NCBI GenBank assembly: GCA_039986595.1
Contig: JBDWQJ010000009.1
Span: 62,001 to 126,000, forward strand
Direction: 5' to 3'
Length of the DNA: 64,000 nucleotides
DNA from: Lentilitoribacter sp039986595
Lineage (GTDB): Bacteria; Pseudomonadota; Alphaproteobacteria; Rhizobiales; Rhizobiaceae
Made by a program: the position numbers and the translations under genes. The notes under the pieces are model-generated. The model made no database searches. It had not been told where the DNA came from and was given only the letters and a program-made list of their open reading frames with translations. The first letter of the stretch is position 1, and every line of letters begins with the position of its first letter. Shown piece by piece: positions 33,355-41,982 of the stretch.

Positions 33355-34515
33355 ATGATAAAAACCGTCATTCATAGCTTATCCAAAGTAGTCGCGTTCA
33401 AGCGCGGTATGACGTTGTTGTTCTCGCTATTGTTCGCTTCTTTTGGGCACAGTTATGCGCAGGATAACCGAGCCGATGATCAAATCATTCGTGTGGGTGT
33501 TGTTGCCTCTGATGAAGGTTCGCTTGGAATTTTAGGCACGCAATTGCGGGCTGGGTTTTTGATCTATCAAAACGAGTTTATCGAACAAGGTCTTCGCTTT
33601 GATGTGATTGAAGAAACGGAAATTTGTGAAACCGGTGGCGGTGCTGATACGGCCTATGCGCTTGAAGAAGCGCAGGTTGATCTTGTGGTCGGGTTTTTAT
33701 GCGTTGAAAGTCTAGTTTCCGCCATGCCAATTTTGGATCAAGCAGATATTCCCGTGCTCAATGTTAATATTCGTTCAGATATCGTCCGTGATGAAGCAGC
33801 ACGCCTTGACTGGCCGCTGTTTTCCATTGCTCCACGCGCATCTGATCAGGCAAAGTTTGCATCTAAATATATCATCGATAATTGGGGCGATAAATCTGTT
33901 GCACTGATTGAAGATGGCACAATCAGCAACCGCGAGCTGGTCGATGCTATTCGCCTACAGCTTGATGATGGCGGCTTTCAACCCATTGTGCTTGATAATT
34001 TTAGGCCCGGCCAAGATAAGCAGTTTGGTCTGGTCCGTCGCCTTGAAAAATCGAAGATCAGTCATGTGTTTGTTGGCGCGACGCGCCTTGATACATCTAT
34101 CATCGCACGCGATGCGAGCGATATTGGTCTAGATTTGATTTTTGCCGGAGGTGACACGTTACGTGCAGCCGATGAAGGCCTTTCCTTCCCAAATGGTGCC
34201 ATTGCAATCTTGCCCCATGTGGGTCTAACCGGTGACAATGCCCTATCGGCACGTGCGGCATTTGATGACGCCGGTATTTTTCCAGACAGGTTCCCAATAT
34301 TTGGCTATGCGATGGCAGAACTTGCAACCATTTTAGCAGAAATTCAGACAGATGATCTGATAAAAACGCTGAAAGAGGATATCTTTGATACGGTCATCGG
34401 GCCACTAAGCTTTAACCAATATGGTGAGCGACAAGAGAGCACTTTCAATGCCATGGTCTGGCAAGATGGGCGTTTTGTTAAAGATGAAGAACTTGCCATT
34501 GTTGAAACGCAGTAA
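33355..34515 (+). CDS. LivJ-like ABC transporter substrate-binding protein
   Basis: A 386-residue periplasmic protein of the branched-chain amino acid/amide binding type (Peripla_BP_6). An N-terminal signal sequence (hydrophobic 19-32, cleavage after 'SYAQ') is followed by 'IIRVGVVASDEGSLGILGTQLRAG' as first strand and helix and 'VDLVVGFLCVESLVSAMPIL'. The cysteine pair near residues 87-117 is unusual and might form a disulfide. No permease or ATPase genes follow, so it may serve a distant transporter or act as a sensor protein, for example for a chemoreceptor. The adjacent gene is a P1-family peptidase. The ligand is unknown. The start ATG 33355 has no strong ribosome site; ATG 33409 is possible. 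Confidence 0.75.
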   Translation: MIKTVIHSLSKVVAFKRGMTLLFSLLFASFGHSYAQDNRADDQIIRVGVVASDEGSLGILGTQLRAGFLIYQNEFIEQGLRFDVIEETEICETGGGADTAYALEEAQVDLVVGFLCVESLVSAMPILDQADIPVLNVNIRSDIVRDEAARLDWPLFSIAPRASDQAKFASKYIIDNWGDKSVALIEDGTISNRELVDAIRLQLDDGGFQPIVLDNFRPGQDKQFGLVRRLEKSKISHVFVGATRLDTSIIARDASDIGLDLIFAGGDTLRAADEGLSFPNGAIAILPHVGLTGDNALSARAAFDDAGIFPDRFPIFGYAMAELATILAEIQTDDLIKTLKEDIFDTVIGPLSFNQYGERQESTFNAMVWQDGRFVKDEELAIVETQ

Positions 34516-34544
34516 AGCGCCTTGGCTATGACAGGATCCTTATT

Positions 34545-35546
34545 ATGAGAGCCGGTGACAAAAACCTCATTACAGATGTTTCTGGCTTGCGGGTCGGACA
34601 TGCGCATCAAGAGCGCTTAAAATCTGGAACAAGTGTAATATTGTGCGACACACCCAGCGTAGCGGCCGTTCAAGTGCTTGGCGGAGGACCAGGAACGCGC
34701 GAGACTGACCTTTTAGAACCACATAACACTGTAGAACAAATACATGCTATTTGCCTATCAGGCGGCTCAGCTTTTGGTCTTGATGCTGCAGGCGGTGTAC
34801 AAAGCTATCTCCGTGGACAATCGATCGGTTTTGAAGTTGGTGAACACAATATCCCTATTGTGCCAAGTGCTATCCTATTTGACCTTATAAATGGTGGTGA
34901 TAAAGACTGGGGACTTCATTCTCCCTATCGCGAATTTGGTTATCAAGCCGCAGCAAATGCAAGCAAAGATTTTTCTTTGGGTGCTGTGGGTGCTGGACTT
35001 GGAGCATTGACTGCAAACAAGCGCGGAGGCTTGGGTTCAGCGTCTTCCCTACTGGAGAATGGTTTTACGATTGGCTCACTGGTTGCCGTTAACCCAATGG
35101 GTTCGGTTAACATTGGCCAGAGCCAACATTTTTGGGCTGCGCCTTTTGAAATCGGTAATGAATTTGGTGGATTGGGATATCCTCACCCAATGCCAGAAGA
35201 TGCAACAGATCTTCAAATCAAATTTCGAGATATGCAACGTGGCGGCGCCAACACGACAATTGCCGTGATTGCAACAGATGCTGTGCTGACAAAAGCAGAA
35301 GCAAAGCGACTAGCAATATCTGCTCACGATGGCTTTGCGCGCGCTATATGGCCCTGTCACACGTCCTATGATGGCGATCTTGTTTTTGCATTAGCGACCG
35401 GCAGTTCTGGCCGCAAGCCTTCAGCGGACGAATACATCGATCTATGTGCCGCGGCATCAAGCACCATGGCGCGCGGCATAGCCAGAGGCGTTTACAGCGC
35501 CAAACAGCAGGACGGCGATATGTTGCCCGCTTGGTGCCAAGAATAA
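34545..35546 (+). CDS. P1 family peptidase (DmpA/NylC-like Ntn hydrolase)
   Basis: A 333-residue self-processing N-terminal-nucleophile hydrolase. Family marks are 'VSGLRVGHAH', 'CLSGGSAFGLDAAGGV', 'GAVGAGLGALTANKRGGLGS' and the processing site N236-T237 in 'GGANTTIAVI', where cleavage would expose the catalytic threonine. Related enzymes include DmpA aminopeptidase, BapA beta-peptidase and the 6-aminohexanoate-oligomer hydrolase NylC. The natural substrate here is unknown and may be a D- or beta-amino-acyl peptide or lactam oligomer. It follows the binding-protein gene by 29 bases, and its stop overlaps the next gene's ATG (TAATG). The three may form one operon, hinting at uptake followed by hydrolysis. 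Confidence 0.87.
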   Translation: MRAGDKNLITDVSGLRVGHAHQERLKSGTSVILCDTPSVAAVQVLGGGPGTRETDLLEPHNTVEQIHAICLSGGSAFGLDAAGGVQSYLRGQSIGFEVGEHNIPIVPSAILFDLINGGDKDWGLHSPYREFGYQAAANASKDFSLGAVGAGLGALTANKRGGLGSASSLLENGFTIGSLVAVNPMGSVNIGQSQHFWAAPFEIGNEFGGLGYPHPMPEDATDLQIKFRDMQRGGANTTIAVIATDAVLTKAEAKRLAISAHDGFARAIWPCHTSYDGDLVFALATGSSGRKPSADEYIDLCAAASSTMARGIARGVYSAKQQDGDMLPAWCQE

Positions 35547-36007
35547 TGGCCATTATTGCGCAAAGCATATTGTGGGGGCTCGCCATGACGTTTTCGGCCC
35601 TCACCTCTTTGTGGTTTTCAACTGGTTGGCAAACAAGTCATCTTTCGCAGATCATTATTTTGGTCTTGTTTTCGTCCATTGCCGCTTACCCGCTTGCGCG
35701 ATTTGCGCTTTTTATACTGGATCGCAAGAAGCGGTTTGAAACACAATTTGCTGGAAGCTTTTTTTGTTTGACCATCGCAACAATTGGGTTAACAGCAGCA
35801 GCTTATTCGCTTAATTATTGGAGCTTTTACGCCCAATGGCACGGGCCAACGTTTTCACGGATTTGGGTCTGGCAATTCTTCTTCACAAATCTAGGTGCGC
35901 TATATCAGTTCGCCGTTATGGGACTTAAGTTTTATCTACCTGTCGGCATAGTGTTTTTAACGCTCGCATCATGGCTGATTGCGCGGGATAAGCTTCCGCA
36001 AAAATGA
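35546..36007 (+). CDS. Hypothetical four-helix membrane protein
   Basis: A 153-residue inner-membrane protein with hydrophobic segments at about 3-22, 32-56, 68-88 and 122-142. No family is recognised. Aromatic residues dominate the third loop ('YWSFYAQWHGPTFSRIWVWQFFF'; a Trp-rich turn). The start ATG 35546 overlaps the stop of the peptidase gene, so it is probably translated by coupling. A longer frame from 35444 would overlap the peptidase and is unlikely. It could be an accessory to the peptidase or a separate small membrane protein. The gene is followed by the terminator hairpin of the convergent chemoreceptor gene. Confidence 0.7.
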   Translation: MAIIAQSILWGLAMTFSALTSLWFSTGWQTSHLSQIIILVLFSSIAAYPLARFALFILDRKKRFETQFAGSFFCLTIATIGLTAAAYSLNYWSFYAQWHGPTFSRIWVWQFFFTNLGALYQFAVMGLKFYLPVGIVFLTLASWLIARDKLPQK

Positions 36008-36020
36008 AGCACATAAAAAA

Positions 36021-36045
36021 ATGGCGCTGAGATTATCAGCGCCAT
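36021..36045. terminator. Terminator of the chemoreceptor gene (copy 1 of a duplicated hairpin)
   Basis: ATGGCGCTGA and TCAGCGCCAT form a perfect 10-bp stem around GATTA. A preceding A run gives the T run on the minus strand, so it terminates the chemoreceptor at 36077. The same hairpin and flank recur at 52920-52944 after another chemoreceptor. Confidence 0.85.
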
Positions 36046-36076
36046 AATGTGTTATTTTTGTAGTTTGATGAGCGGT

Positions 36077-38563
36077 TTAGAATTCATCCCAGTTACCATC
36101 GTCAGCTTTTGGTGCAGATGAACCGCCACCAAATGCACTTGATAGCTTATTGACCATGGCTTTTGCCGGAGATGGTTTGGATGAATGCCCATTATCAGCA
36201 GCAACTGGTGTTGTTGCTCTAACTGATGCTCTCGCAGGAGCAGGCTTTGAAACCGGAGCCGGTGCAGCAGATGGTCTTGCACTTGCACCAGAATTACCAC
36301 TTGACTGGTAGGATTGCTGCGCCATTGACTGACTACCAACTTTAAACGTTTGGATTAAGCCTGATAGCGTAACAACTTCATCGGCAATCTGCTGAGTCAC
36401 GGCGGTATTTTCTTCCACCATCGCAGCATTTTGCTGAGTGACCTGATCCATTGAGTTCACCGCAGAGTTCACCTCTTGAATACCTGCTAATTGCTCAGCG
36501 GCACCTTGTGAGATGGTTTCAATGCGCGTGTCAATTTCAGTCACATGCTCAGAGATCTTGGCAAGCGCCTCACCCGTTTGCTGAACCAATTGCACACCGT
36601 TAGACACCTCAGCGCCTGATTTATTGATCAGTTCCTTGATCTCTTTTGCAGCACCAGCTGAACGTTGGGCAAGTTCACGAACTTCCTGCGCAACAACCGC
36701 AAAGCCTTTACCGGCTTCCCCAGCGCGTGCGGCTTCAACCCCGGCATTGAGCGCAAGAAGGTTGGTTTGGAAAGCGATCTCATCGATTACATTGATGATA
36801 TTGGTGATATCGCTTGATGCTTTCTCAATGCCTTCCATTGCAGAAACGGCATTAGACACCACTTCGCTCGATTTTTCTGTATCCTGACGGGCATCTTTGG
36901 CCTTATCAGATGCTTCTTTCGCGCGTTCTGATGTTTCACGAACCGTTGCTGTGATCTCATCAAGCGCCGCAGACGTTTCTTCCAAGGAAGCTGCTTGTGT
37001 TTCTGTGCGTTGTGATAATTCATTGGTGGCGTTACTGATTTCACCTGAATTGTCTTTCAAGGTTACTGATACATCGGTAATACGTCCCATTGTTTCGCTT
37101 AATTTGGCAACAGACGTATTGAAATCTGTGCGCAAGCGATCCAATTCACCTTCAAATGGTGTTGAGATATTCGCGGTTAGATCACCTTCAGACAATTGCG
37201 TTAGGCCGCGAGCCAGCGCATCGATGGCATCGGCAAGCTTTTGCGCTTCCATTGCCTTGATTTCTTCATTGCGCTTACGCTCTTGCTCAGTCTGTGTGCG
37301 AGCTTCTTCGCCCTCTTCTTCTAGGCGACCTTTTTCAATCGCAGCATCACGGAAGACAGAAACGGCTTGATAAATTTCGCCTAACTCATCTTTGCGAGAC
37401 TGACCTTTAAGTTCAAGTTCAGTATTACCTGCAACAAGCTCTTTCATATTATCAATCACATCCTTCATTGGATTTGTGATTGAGCGAGAGAACAAGAACG
37501 CGGCGCCCAAAGCTGCTGCCATTAGAACTGCTGAAATCAAAAGAATGATATTACGAAGGGTGTTGTAACCTTCCATCACTTCACTTTCAGCAGCCAGAGT
37601 TGCAACGATCCAACCAGCACCTTCGAAACTAAGACCCGCGGTTGAAACACGATATGTTTCGCCACGATATCCTTCAATTGTACCTGTCGGCTGATCAATG
37701 AACGCTTCTTCAAGCATACGCGGCTCTAAATTAAGTTTTACGTTAAGCGCTTCAACTTCATTGGTTTTTTGAGAGTCTGAAATAAATGTACCATCAGATT
37801 TAAGCAGAACAGTTTCACCTGTTTCACCAAGACCAGTGGTATTTGACATGATACGACCAATAGCATCATTCGGCATCTGCAAAATAAGTGTACCGACAAT
37901 CGTGTCACCTTTTACAATCGCTTCACCAATAAATGATGCAGGTGCGCCTGCTGAAGGTGCATATGGTGCATAATCATCAAATACAATCTTGTTAGGGTCA
38001 TTTGCGGCTACAACGTCTTTCCAAACTTTGGCAAGACCTGTGTCACTCCACTCACCTGTTACCAAATTTGTCGCAAAATCAGCTTCTTTAAAGACTGAAT
38101 AGATAACATCACCTTCCGCATTGATGATGAATAAATCGTAATAGCCTCTCATCTTGATGAATTCTCGAAGGTATGTATGAACATTTTTATGAGATGCGTC
38201 ATAACCATCAACGCCAGCGCTATCTAACTCATCTTTTTGACCAAGGGGATTAGGATTGTCTGTAATATAACGTTTTTGCAATTCGGCTGTTTTATCACCA
38301 GGTACAAAGCCCCAAGTAAAACCAAAACCACTAACGGCTTCAAGAACTTTATCGTCTCTGGACATACGTCGCAAGTCTTCGTCGATCGTTTGTAAGTAAG
38401 TTTCGACTTGATTGCGTCTGCCATCTGCAACGGCTTGTAGTTTCTCATTTGATTGAATAGTCAAGAAATGAGAGCTGACCATAAGGCTGGCAACACTCGC
38501 AACACCGACTGTCACAAGCGTAAGTATGGCGGCGGCGATAGGTAGTTTTTTTGTAATTTTCAC
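36077..38563 (-). CDS. Methyl-accepting chemotaxis protein with Cache-type sensor, WDEF tail
   Basis: An 828-residue chemoreceptor with the same layout as its neighbours: membrane helix (8-30), Cache-type periplasmic domain ('YITDNPNPLGQKDEL', 'EFIKMRGYYDLFIINAEGD'), second membrane helix (about 345-368), HAMP, signalling domain and a Pro/Ala/Ser linker ending NWDEF. The start is GTG 38561-38563. From about residue 415 on it is nearly identical to the chemoreceptor at 52976-55723, including the low-complexity linker, although the sensor parts are unrelated. That points to recent recombination or gene conversion. The ligand is unknown. It lies between a terminator at 36021 and the promoter region upstream. 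Confidence 0.92.
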   Translation of the reverse strand: MKITKKLPIAAAILTLVTVGVASVASLMVSSHFLTIQSNEKLQAVADGRRNQVETYLQTIDEDLRRMSRDDKVLEAVSGFGFTWGFVPGDKTAELQKRYITDNPNPLGQKDELDSAGVDGYDASHKNVHTYLREFIKMRGYYDLFIINAEGDVIYSVFKEADFATNLVTGEWSDTGLAKVWKDVVAANDPNKIVFDDYAPYAPSAGAPASFIGEAIVKGDTIVGTLILQMPNDAIGRIMSNTTGLGETGETVLLKSDGTFISDSQKTNEVEALNVKLNLEPRMLEEAFIDQPTGTIEGYRGETYRVSTAGLSFEGAGWIVATLAAESEVMEGYNTLRNIILLISAVLMAAALGAAFLFSRSITNPMKDVIDNMKELVAGNTELELKGQSRKDELGEIYQAVSVFRDAAIEKGRLEEEGEEARTQTEQERKRNEEIKAMEAQKLADAIDALARGLTQLSEGDLTANISTPFEGELDRLRTDFNTSVAKLSETMGRITDVSVTLKDNSGEISNATNELSQRTETQAASLEETSAALDEITATVRETSERAKEASDKAKDARQDTEKSSEVVSNAVSAMEGIEKASSDITNIINVIDEIAFQTNLLALNAGVEAARAGEAGKGFAVVAQEVRELAQRSAGAAKEIKELINKSGAEVSNGVQLVQQTGEALAKISEHVTEIDTRIETISQGAAEQLAGIQEVNSAVNSMDQVTQQNAAMVEENTAVTQQIADEVVTLSGLIQTFKVGSQSMAQQSYQSSGNSGASARPSAAPAPVSKPAPARASVRATTPVAADNGHSSKPSPAKAMVNKLSSAFGGGSSAPKADDGNWDEF

Positions 38564-38861
38564 GATGCGGGTCCGTCAAATTGCATTAACTGGAAACATG
38601 AGCATCAATTGCTCTGGAGCTTGCATCATGCTTATCTGTAAATGGTTACAGACCCCCGGACAGTATAATTTTCATAAAACTTGAAACAAACAGTTAACTA
38701 CCGCAAAAATACTGATTTATGTAACGTAAATCGGAATTTCTATGTGATTTATACTAGTAAAACCGCAGTATGATCAACAAAAAAGGAAACAATAATTTTG
38801 ATTGTTTCCTTTTTTAAACAAATGAGAGATACCTGCGTAGTATCAGCTACGCAAATATAGT
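38564..38861. other. Intergenic region between two chemoreceptor genes
   Basis: About 300 bases holding the upstream promoter region of the 36077 gene and the terminator at 38779-38815 of the 38862 gene. No other gene or repeat is seen. Confidence 0.5.
38779..38815. terminator. Terminator of the chemoreceptor gene at 38862
   Basis: AAAAAAGGAAACAAT (38779-38793) and ATTGTTTCCTTTTTT (38801-38815) are perfect 15-bp inverted arms around seven bases. A and T runs on either side allow termination in both directions. Confidence 0.85.
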
Positions 38862-41285
38862 CTAAAACTCATCCCATTCAGTATCGTGTGCAACTGCTGC
38901 ATTGCCATCAAAGCTCTGAGCTACTTTTTGAACCTGAGTTTGAGCAGGAGACGCAACCGGTTTGTGGCTTTTACTCGCTACAACAGGTTTTGCACTCGCT
39001 GATTGCTTAGCACTTGGAGCAGCCGGACTGTGTGATGCTGTATAATCACCACCCGCTACTTTGAAGGTCTTAATCAAAGTAGTCAGATTAGTCACTTCGT
39101 CAGCAATTTCTTGCGTGACAGCCGTGTTTTCCTCAACCATTGCCGCGTTTTGCTGTGTCACCTGATCCATAGAGTTGACTGCGGTATTAACTTCTTGAAT
39201 ACCAACCAACTGCTCAGAAGCACCTTGGGAGATTGTGTTAATCTGCGTATCAATTTCAGATACATGTTCTGAAATTTTCGCCAAGGCCTCTCCAGTTTCT
39301 TGAACCAGCTGAACACCATTAGCAACTTCACCCGCTGATTTGCTGATTAGGTCTTTAATTTCCTTTGCAGCAGTTGCTGAACGTTGCGCAAGTTCACGAA
39401 CTTCCTGCGCAACAACGGCAAAACCTTTACCAGCCTCACCAGCACGTGCCGCTTCCACACCTGCATTGAGTGCGAGCAAATTGGTTTGAAAAGCAATTTC
39501 GTCGATAACATTGATGATGTTGGAAATATCACCGGATGCTTTTTCGATGCCTTCCATGGCTGAAACAGCATTTGCGACAACTTGCGATGAACTTTCAGTA
39601 TCATCTCGCGCACTTTTTGCTTTGCCTGCAGCTTCTGTTGCGCGTTCTGACGTTTCACGCACAGTTGCCGTGATTTCATCCAAAGCAGCTGAAGTTTCTT
39701 CCAGCGAAGCAGCCTGCGTTTCTGTACGGCGAGATAACTCGTTCGTCGCATTACTGATTTCTGTTGAATTTGTATTCAAGCCAATTGAAACTTGGCTCAT
39801 CTTGCTCATTGTTTCGCTTAGTTTACCAACTGAATTGTTGAAATCGTTACGCAATCGGTCAAGTTCACCTTCAAACGGCGTCGTGATGTTCGCTGTTAAA
39901 TCGCCATCTGAAAGTTTATTCAAACCCGCTGCCAATGCATCAATGGCATCTGCCAGCTTTTGCGCTTCAATGGCTTTAAGTTCTTCATTGCGTTTACGAT
40001 CTTGCTCTGTTTGAGCGCGGTTTTCTTCACCTTCTTCTTCTAGGCGATGCTTATCGATTGCCGCATCTCTGAAAACTTCGACAGATTTGAAGATCTTACC
40101 AATTTCATCACTGCGGTTTGCACCTGAAAGCTCAAGGTTTGTATTACCGCCAACTAGCTCAGCCATATCATCGACCACTTTATCAAGTGGTTTAGTGATT
40201 GTGCGCGAGAAATAGAATGCACAAACCATTCCTATGGCAAGAAGTATAGCGGATATCATCCAAATCGTATTGCGAAGATCTTTTGCGCCTGCAATCACTT
40301 CAGCGTCTGAAATAATAGCTGCTACAATCCAATGCTGATCAGCAAATTCCACCCGCGCTGTTGAAATATGAAACAACTCGTCGCGATAGCCGTTTAGGTA
40401 GCCGATTGGCTGGTCGGCGTATGATTCTTCGAGCAAATTTTTACTTAGATCCAGCTTTGTATTTAGCGCTTCATCTGCTTCTGTATGACGAGAATCTGTG
40501 ATCATAATTGCATCTTCACGCAACAGCATAGTTTCACCTGATGTGCCCATGCCTGTTGTATTGGCCATTATACGCGCAATTGTATCATTCGGCATTTGCA
40601 GAATAAGAGTTCCTAAAACACGCCCACGCTTAGATAGTCTTTTACCAATAAAGGAAGCGGGTGCATTTGCAGATGGACCATATGGCGCATAATCATCAAA
40701 TGTGATTTTATCAGCATCATCTGGTGCTTGCATAACACCCTTCCAAACACGCGCTAAACCACTATCTTTCCACTCGCCGGTTTCAAGATTTGTTGCATAA
40801 TCAAGTTCTTTGAAGACGGAATAGATAATATCGCCATTATCATCGACAAAAAACAGATCATAATATCCCTGATGCTCAATAAATTCGCGCAGATAGGCGT
40901 GATATTTATTATGGCCCTTGTCATAAGTATCGATGCCTGCAGTATCTAACTTGTGTTTTTCACCAATCGGATTTGGGTTATCAGTGATATAGCGTTTTTG
41001 CATTTCCGCCATTTTGTCACCAGACATCAACCCCCAAGCTGAGTTCATCTGAACAAATGCATTTGCTGTTTGCTCATCCTTACTCATTCTAAAAATATCA
41101 GTTTGAATGGATTCTAAATATGATTCAATCTGGTTGCGTCTGCCATCAGCGATCGCTTGCAGTTTTTCATCAGACTTTACGGATAGATGATGCGATGCCA
41201 CCATGTAGCTCGCTATGCTTGCCACACCCACCGTCACAAGTGTCAAAATCGCGGCTGCTATTGGTAATTTTTTGGAGATATTCAC
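38862..41285 (-). CDS. Methyl-accepting chemotaxis protein with Cache-type sensor, WDEF tail
   Basis: An 807-residue chemoreceptor, paralogous over its whole length to those at 30534 and 36077: membrane helix (8-30), Cache-type sensor ('YITDNPNPIGEKHKL', 'EFIEHQGYYDLFFVDDNGD'), second membrane helix, HAMP, and a signalling domain with 'AFQTNLLALNAGVEAARAGE'. The linker is Ser/Ala/Lys-rich and the chain ends EWDEF. The start is GTG 41283-41285. The sensor is closest by eye to the 36077 protein, suggesting tandem duplication and divergence of ligand specificity. It has its own terminator at 38779. Likely ligands of such Cache domains are small organic acids or amines, but nothing here decides it. 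Confidence 0.92.
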   Translation of the reverse strand: MNISKKLPIAAAILTLVTVGVASIASYMVASHHLSVKSDEKLQAIADGRRNQIESYLESIQTDIFRMSKDEQTANAFVQMNSAWGLMSGDKMAEMQKRYITDNPNPIGEKHKLDTAGIDTYDKGHNKYHAYLREFIEHQGYYDLFFVDDNGDIIYSVFKELDYATNLETGEWKDSGLARVWKGVMQAPDDADKITFDDYAPYGPSANAPASFIGKRLSKRGRVLGTLILQMPNDTIARIMANTTGMGTSGETMLLREDAIMITDSRHTEADEALNTKLDLSKNLLEESYADQPIGYLNGYRDELFHISTARVEFADQHWIVAAIISDAEVIAGAKDLRNTIWMISAILLAIGMVCAFYFSRTITKPLDKVVDDMAELVGGNTNLELSGANRSDEIGKIFKSVEVFRDAAIDKHRLEEEGEENRAQTEQDRKRNEELKAIEAQKLADAIDALAAGLNKLSDGDLTANITTPFEGELDRLRNDFNNSVGKLSETMSKMSQVSIGLNTNSTEISNATNELSRRTETQAASLEETSAALDEITATVRETSERATEAAGKAKSARDDTESSSQVVANAVSAMEGIEKASGDISNIINVIDEIAFQTNLLALNAGVEAARAGEAGKGFAVVAQEVRELAQRSATAAKEIKDLISKSAGEVANGVQLVQETGEALAKISEHVSEIDTQINTISQGASEQLVGIQEVNTAVNSMDQVTQQNAAMVEENTAVTQEIADEVTNLTTLIKTFKVAGGDYTASHSPAAPSAKQSASAKPVVASKSHKPVASPAQTQVQKVAQSFDGNAAVAHDTEWDEF

Positions 41286-41800
41286 TGCTATTTTCCCGAA
41301 CTGTATATTGAAGCGCGTGAACTATAATGTTCTGGAGATAGCATCATGCCGACGGCAACCCCTGCCGTTCCAAGGTTCAGACTCACAAAATATGGCAAAC
41401 AAAGTGTTAATTTTAGTAATCAAACCCATCACTAATACCTTATTTTTAGGGTATTACTTATTAGGTTTTGCGTCACTCACACCACTAACCAATTAATATT
41501 AAACAATAAAACTGGTGCAGGCTGAACATAAAACATCTTTTTAATTTTTTCATAAATTGATCGAGTGCGCATGCTAATTCTTATAGATTTTCGCTACAAC
41601 TCTTAAATTACCACTGGTTGCATTGACTGGTATCAACATCTTTTTCTTAAAAACCTTAAGCGATTCGTTTCTCATCTGTATACTGGCCAATAGTAGGCTT
41701 TTACGCCTATTTTAATCCAAGCAGCTGTGCATTGGTGTCCTCAACTTAAAATGTACCAACCAAAATCACCAAAGATACAAATTGTTGATACATACCTTTG
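41286..41800. other. Long A+T-rich intergenic stretch
   Basis: About 500 bases between a chemoreceptor and purB. It presumably carries the chemoreceptor promoter at its left end. I see no RNA gene or clear repeat. Short partial symmetry (CCAACCAAAATCACC near 41757 and TGATGGTGACGG near 41800) is imperfect. Confidence 0.45.
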
Positions 41801-41959
41801 ATGGTGACGGTAATTTTTTGTGCCAACCAACTCACAAATGTTATTTACGATCTCGCTTATCCGTTCGGTTTCACGGCAGCTAAGAAGCTTAAAGCGCCTA
41901 ACGTTGATTTGAAAACGGACTCACTGTATGTAGTGGCCAATATTCACCCAAATAACTAA
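41801..41959 (+). CDS. Possible small protein upstream of purB
   Basis: A 52-codon frame beginning MVTVIFCANQL and ending ANIHPNN, with a plausible amino-acid mix and an amphipathic mid-part ('AYPFGFTAAKKLKAPNVDLK'). There is no good ribosome site. It ends 23 bases before the purB start. It may be a real short protein, a remnant of a larger gene, or chance. Confidence 0.25.
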   Translation: MVTVIFCANQLTNVIYDLAYPFGFTAAKKLKAPNVDLKTDSLYVVANIHPNN

Positions 41960-41982
41960 CTTCAGTAAATGAGAGACATTCA

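Noticed and set aside
35444..35545. Upstream extension of the membrane protein gene at 35546
   Set aside because: It overlaps the 3' end of the peptidase gene and encodes an Arg/Gln/His-rich string typical of an out-of-frame reading.
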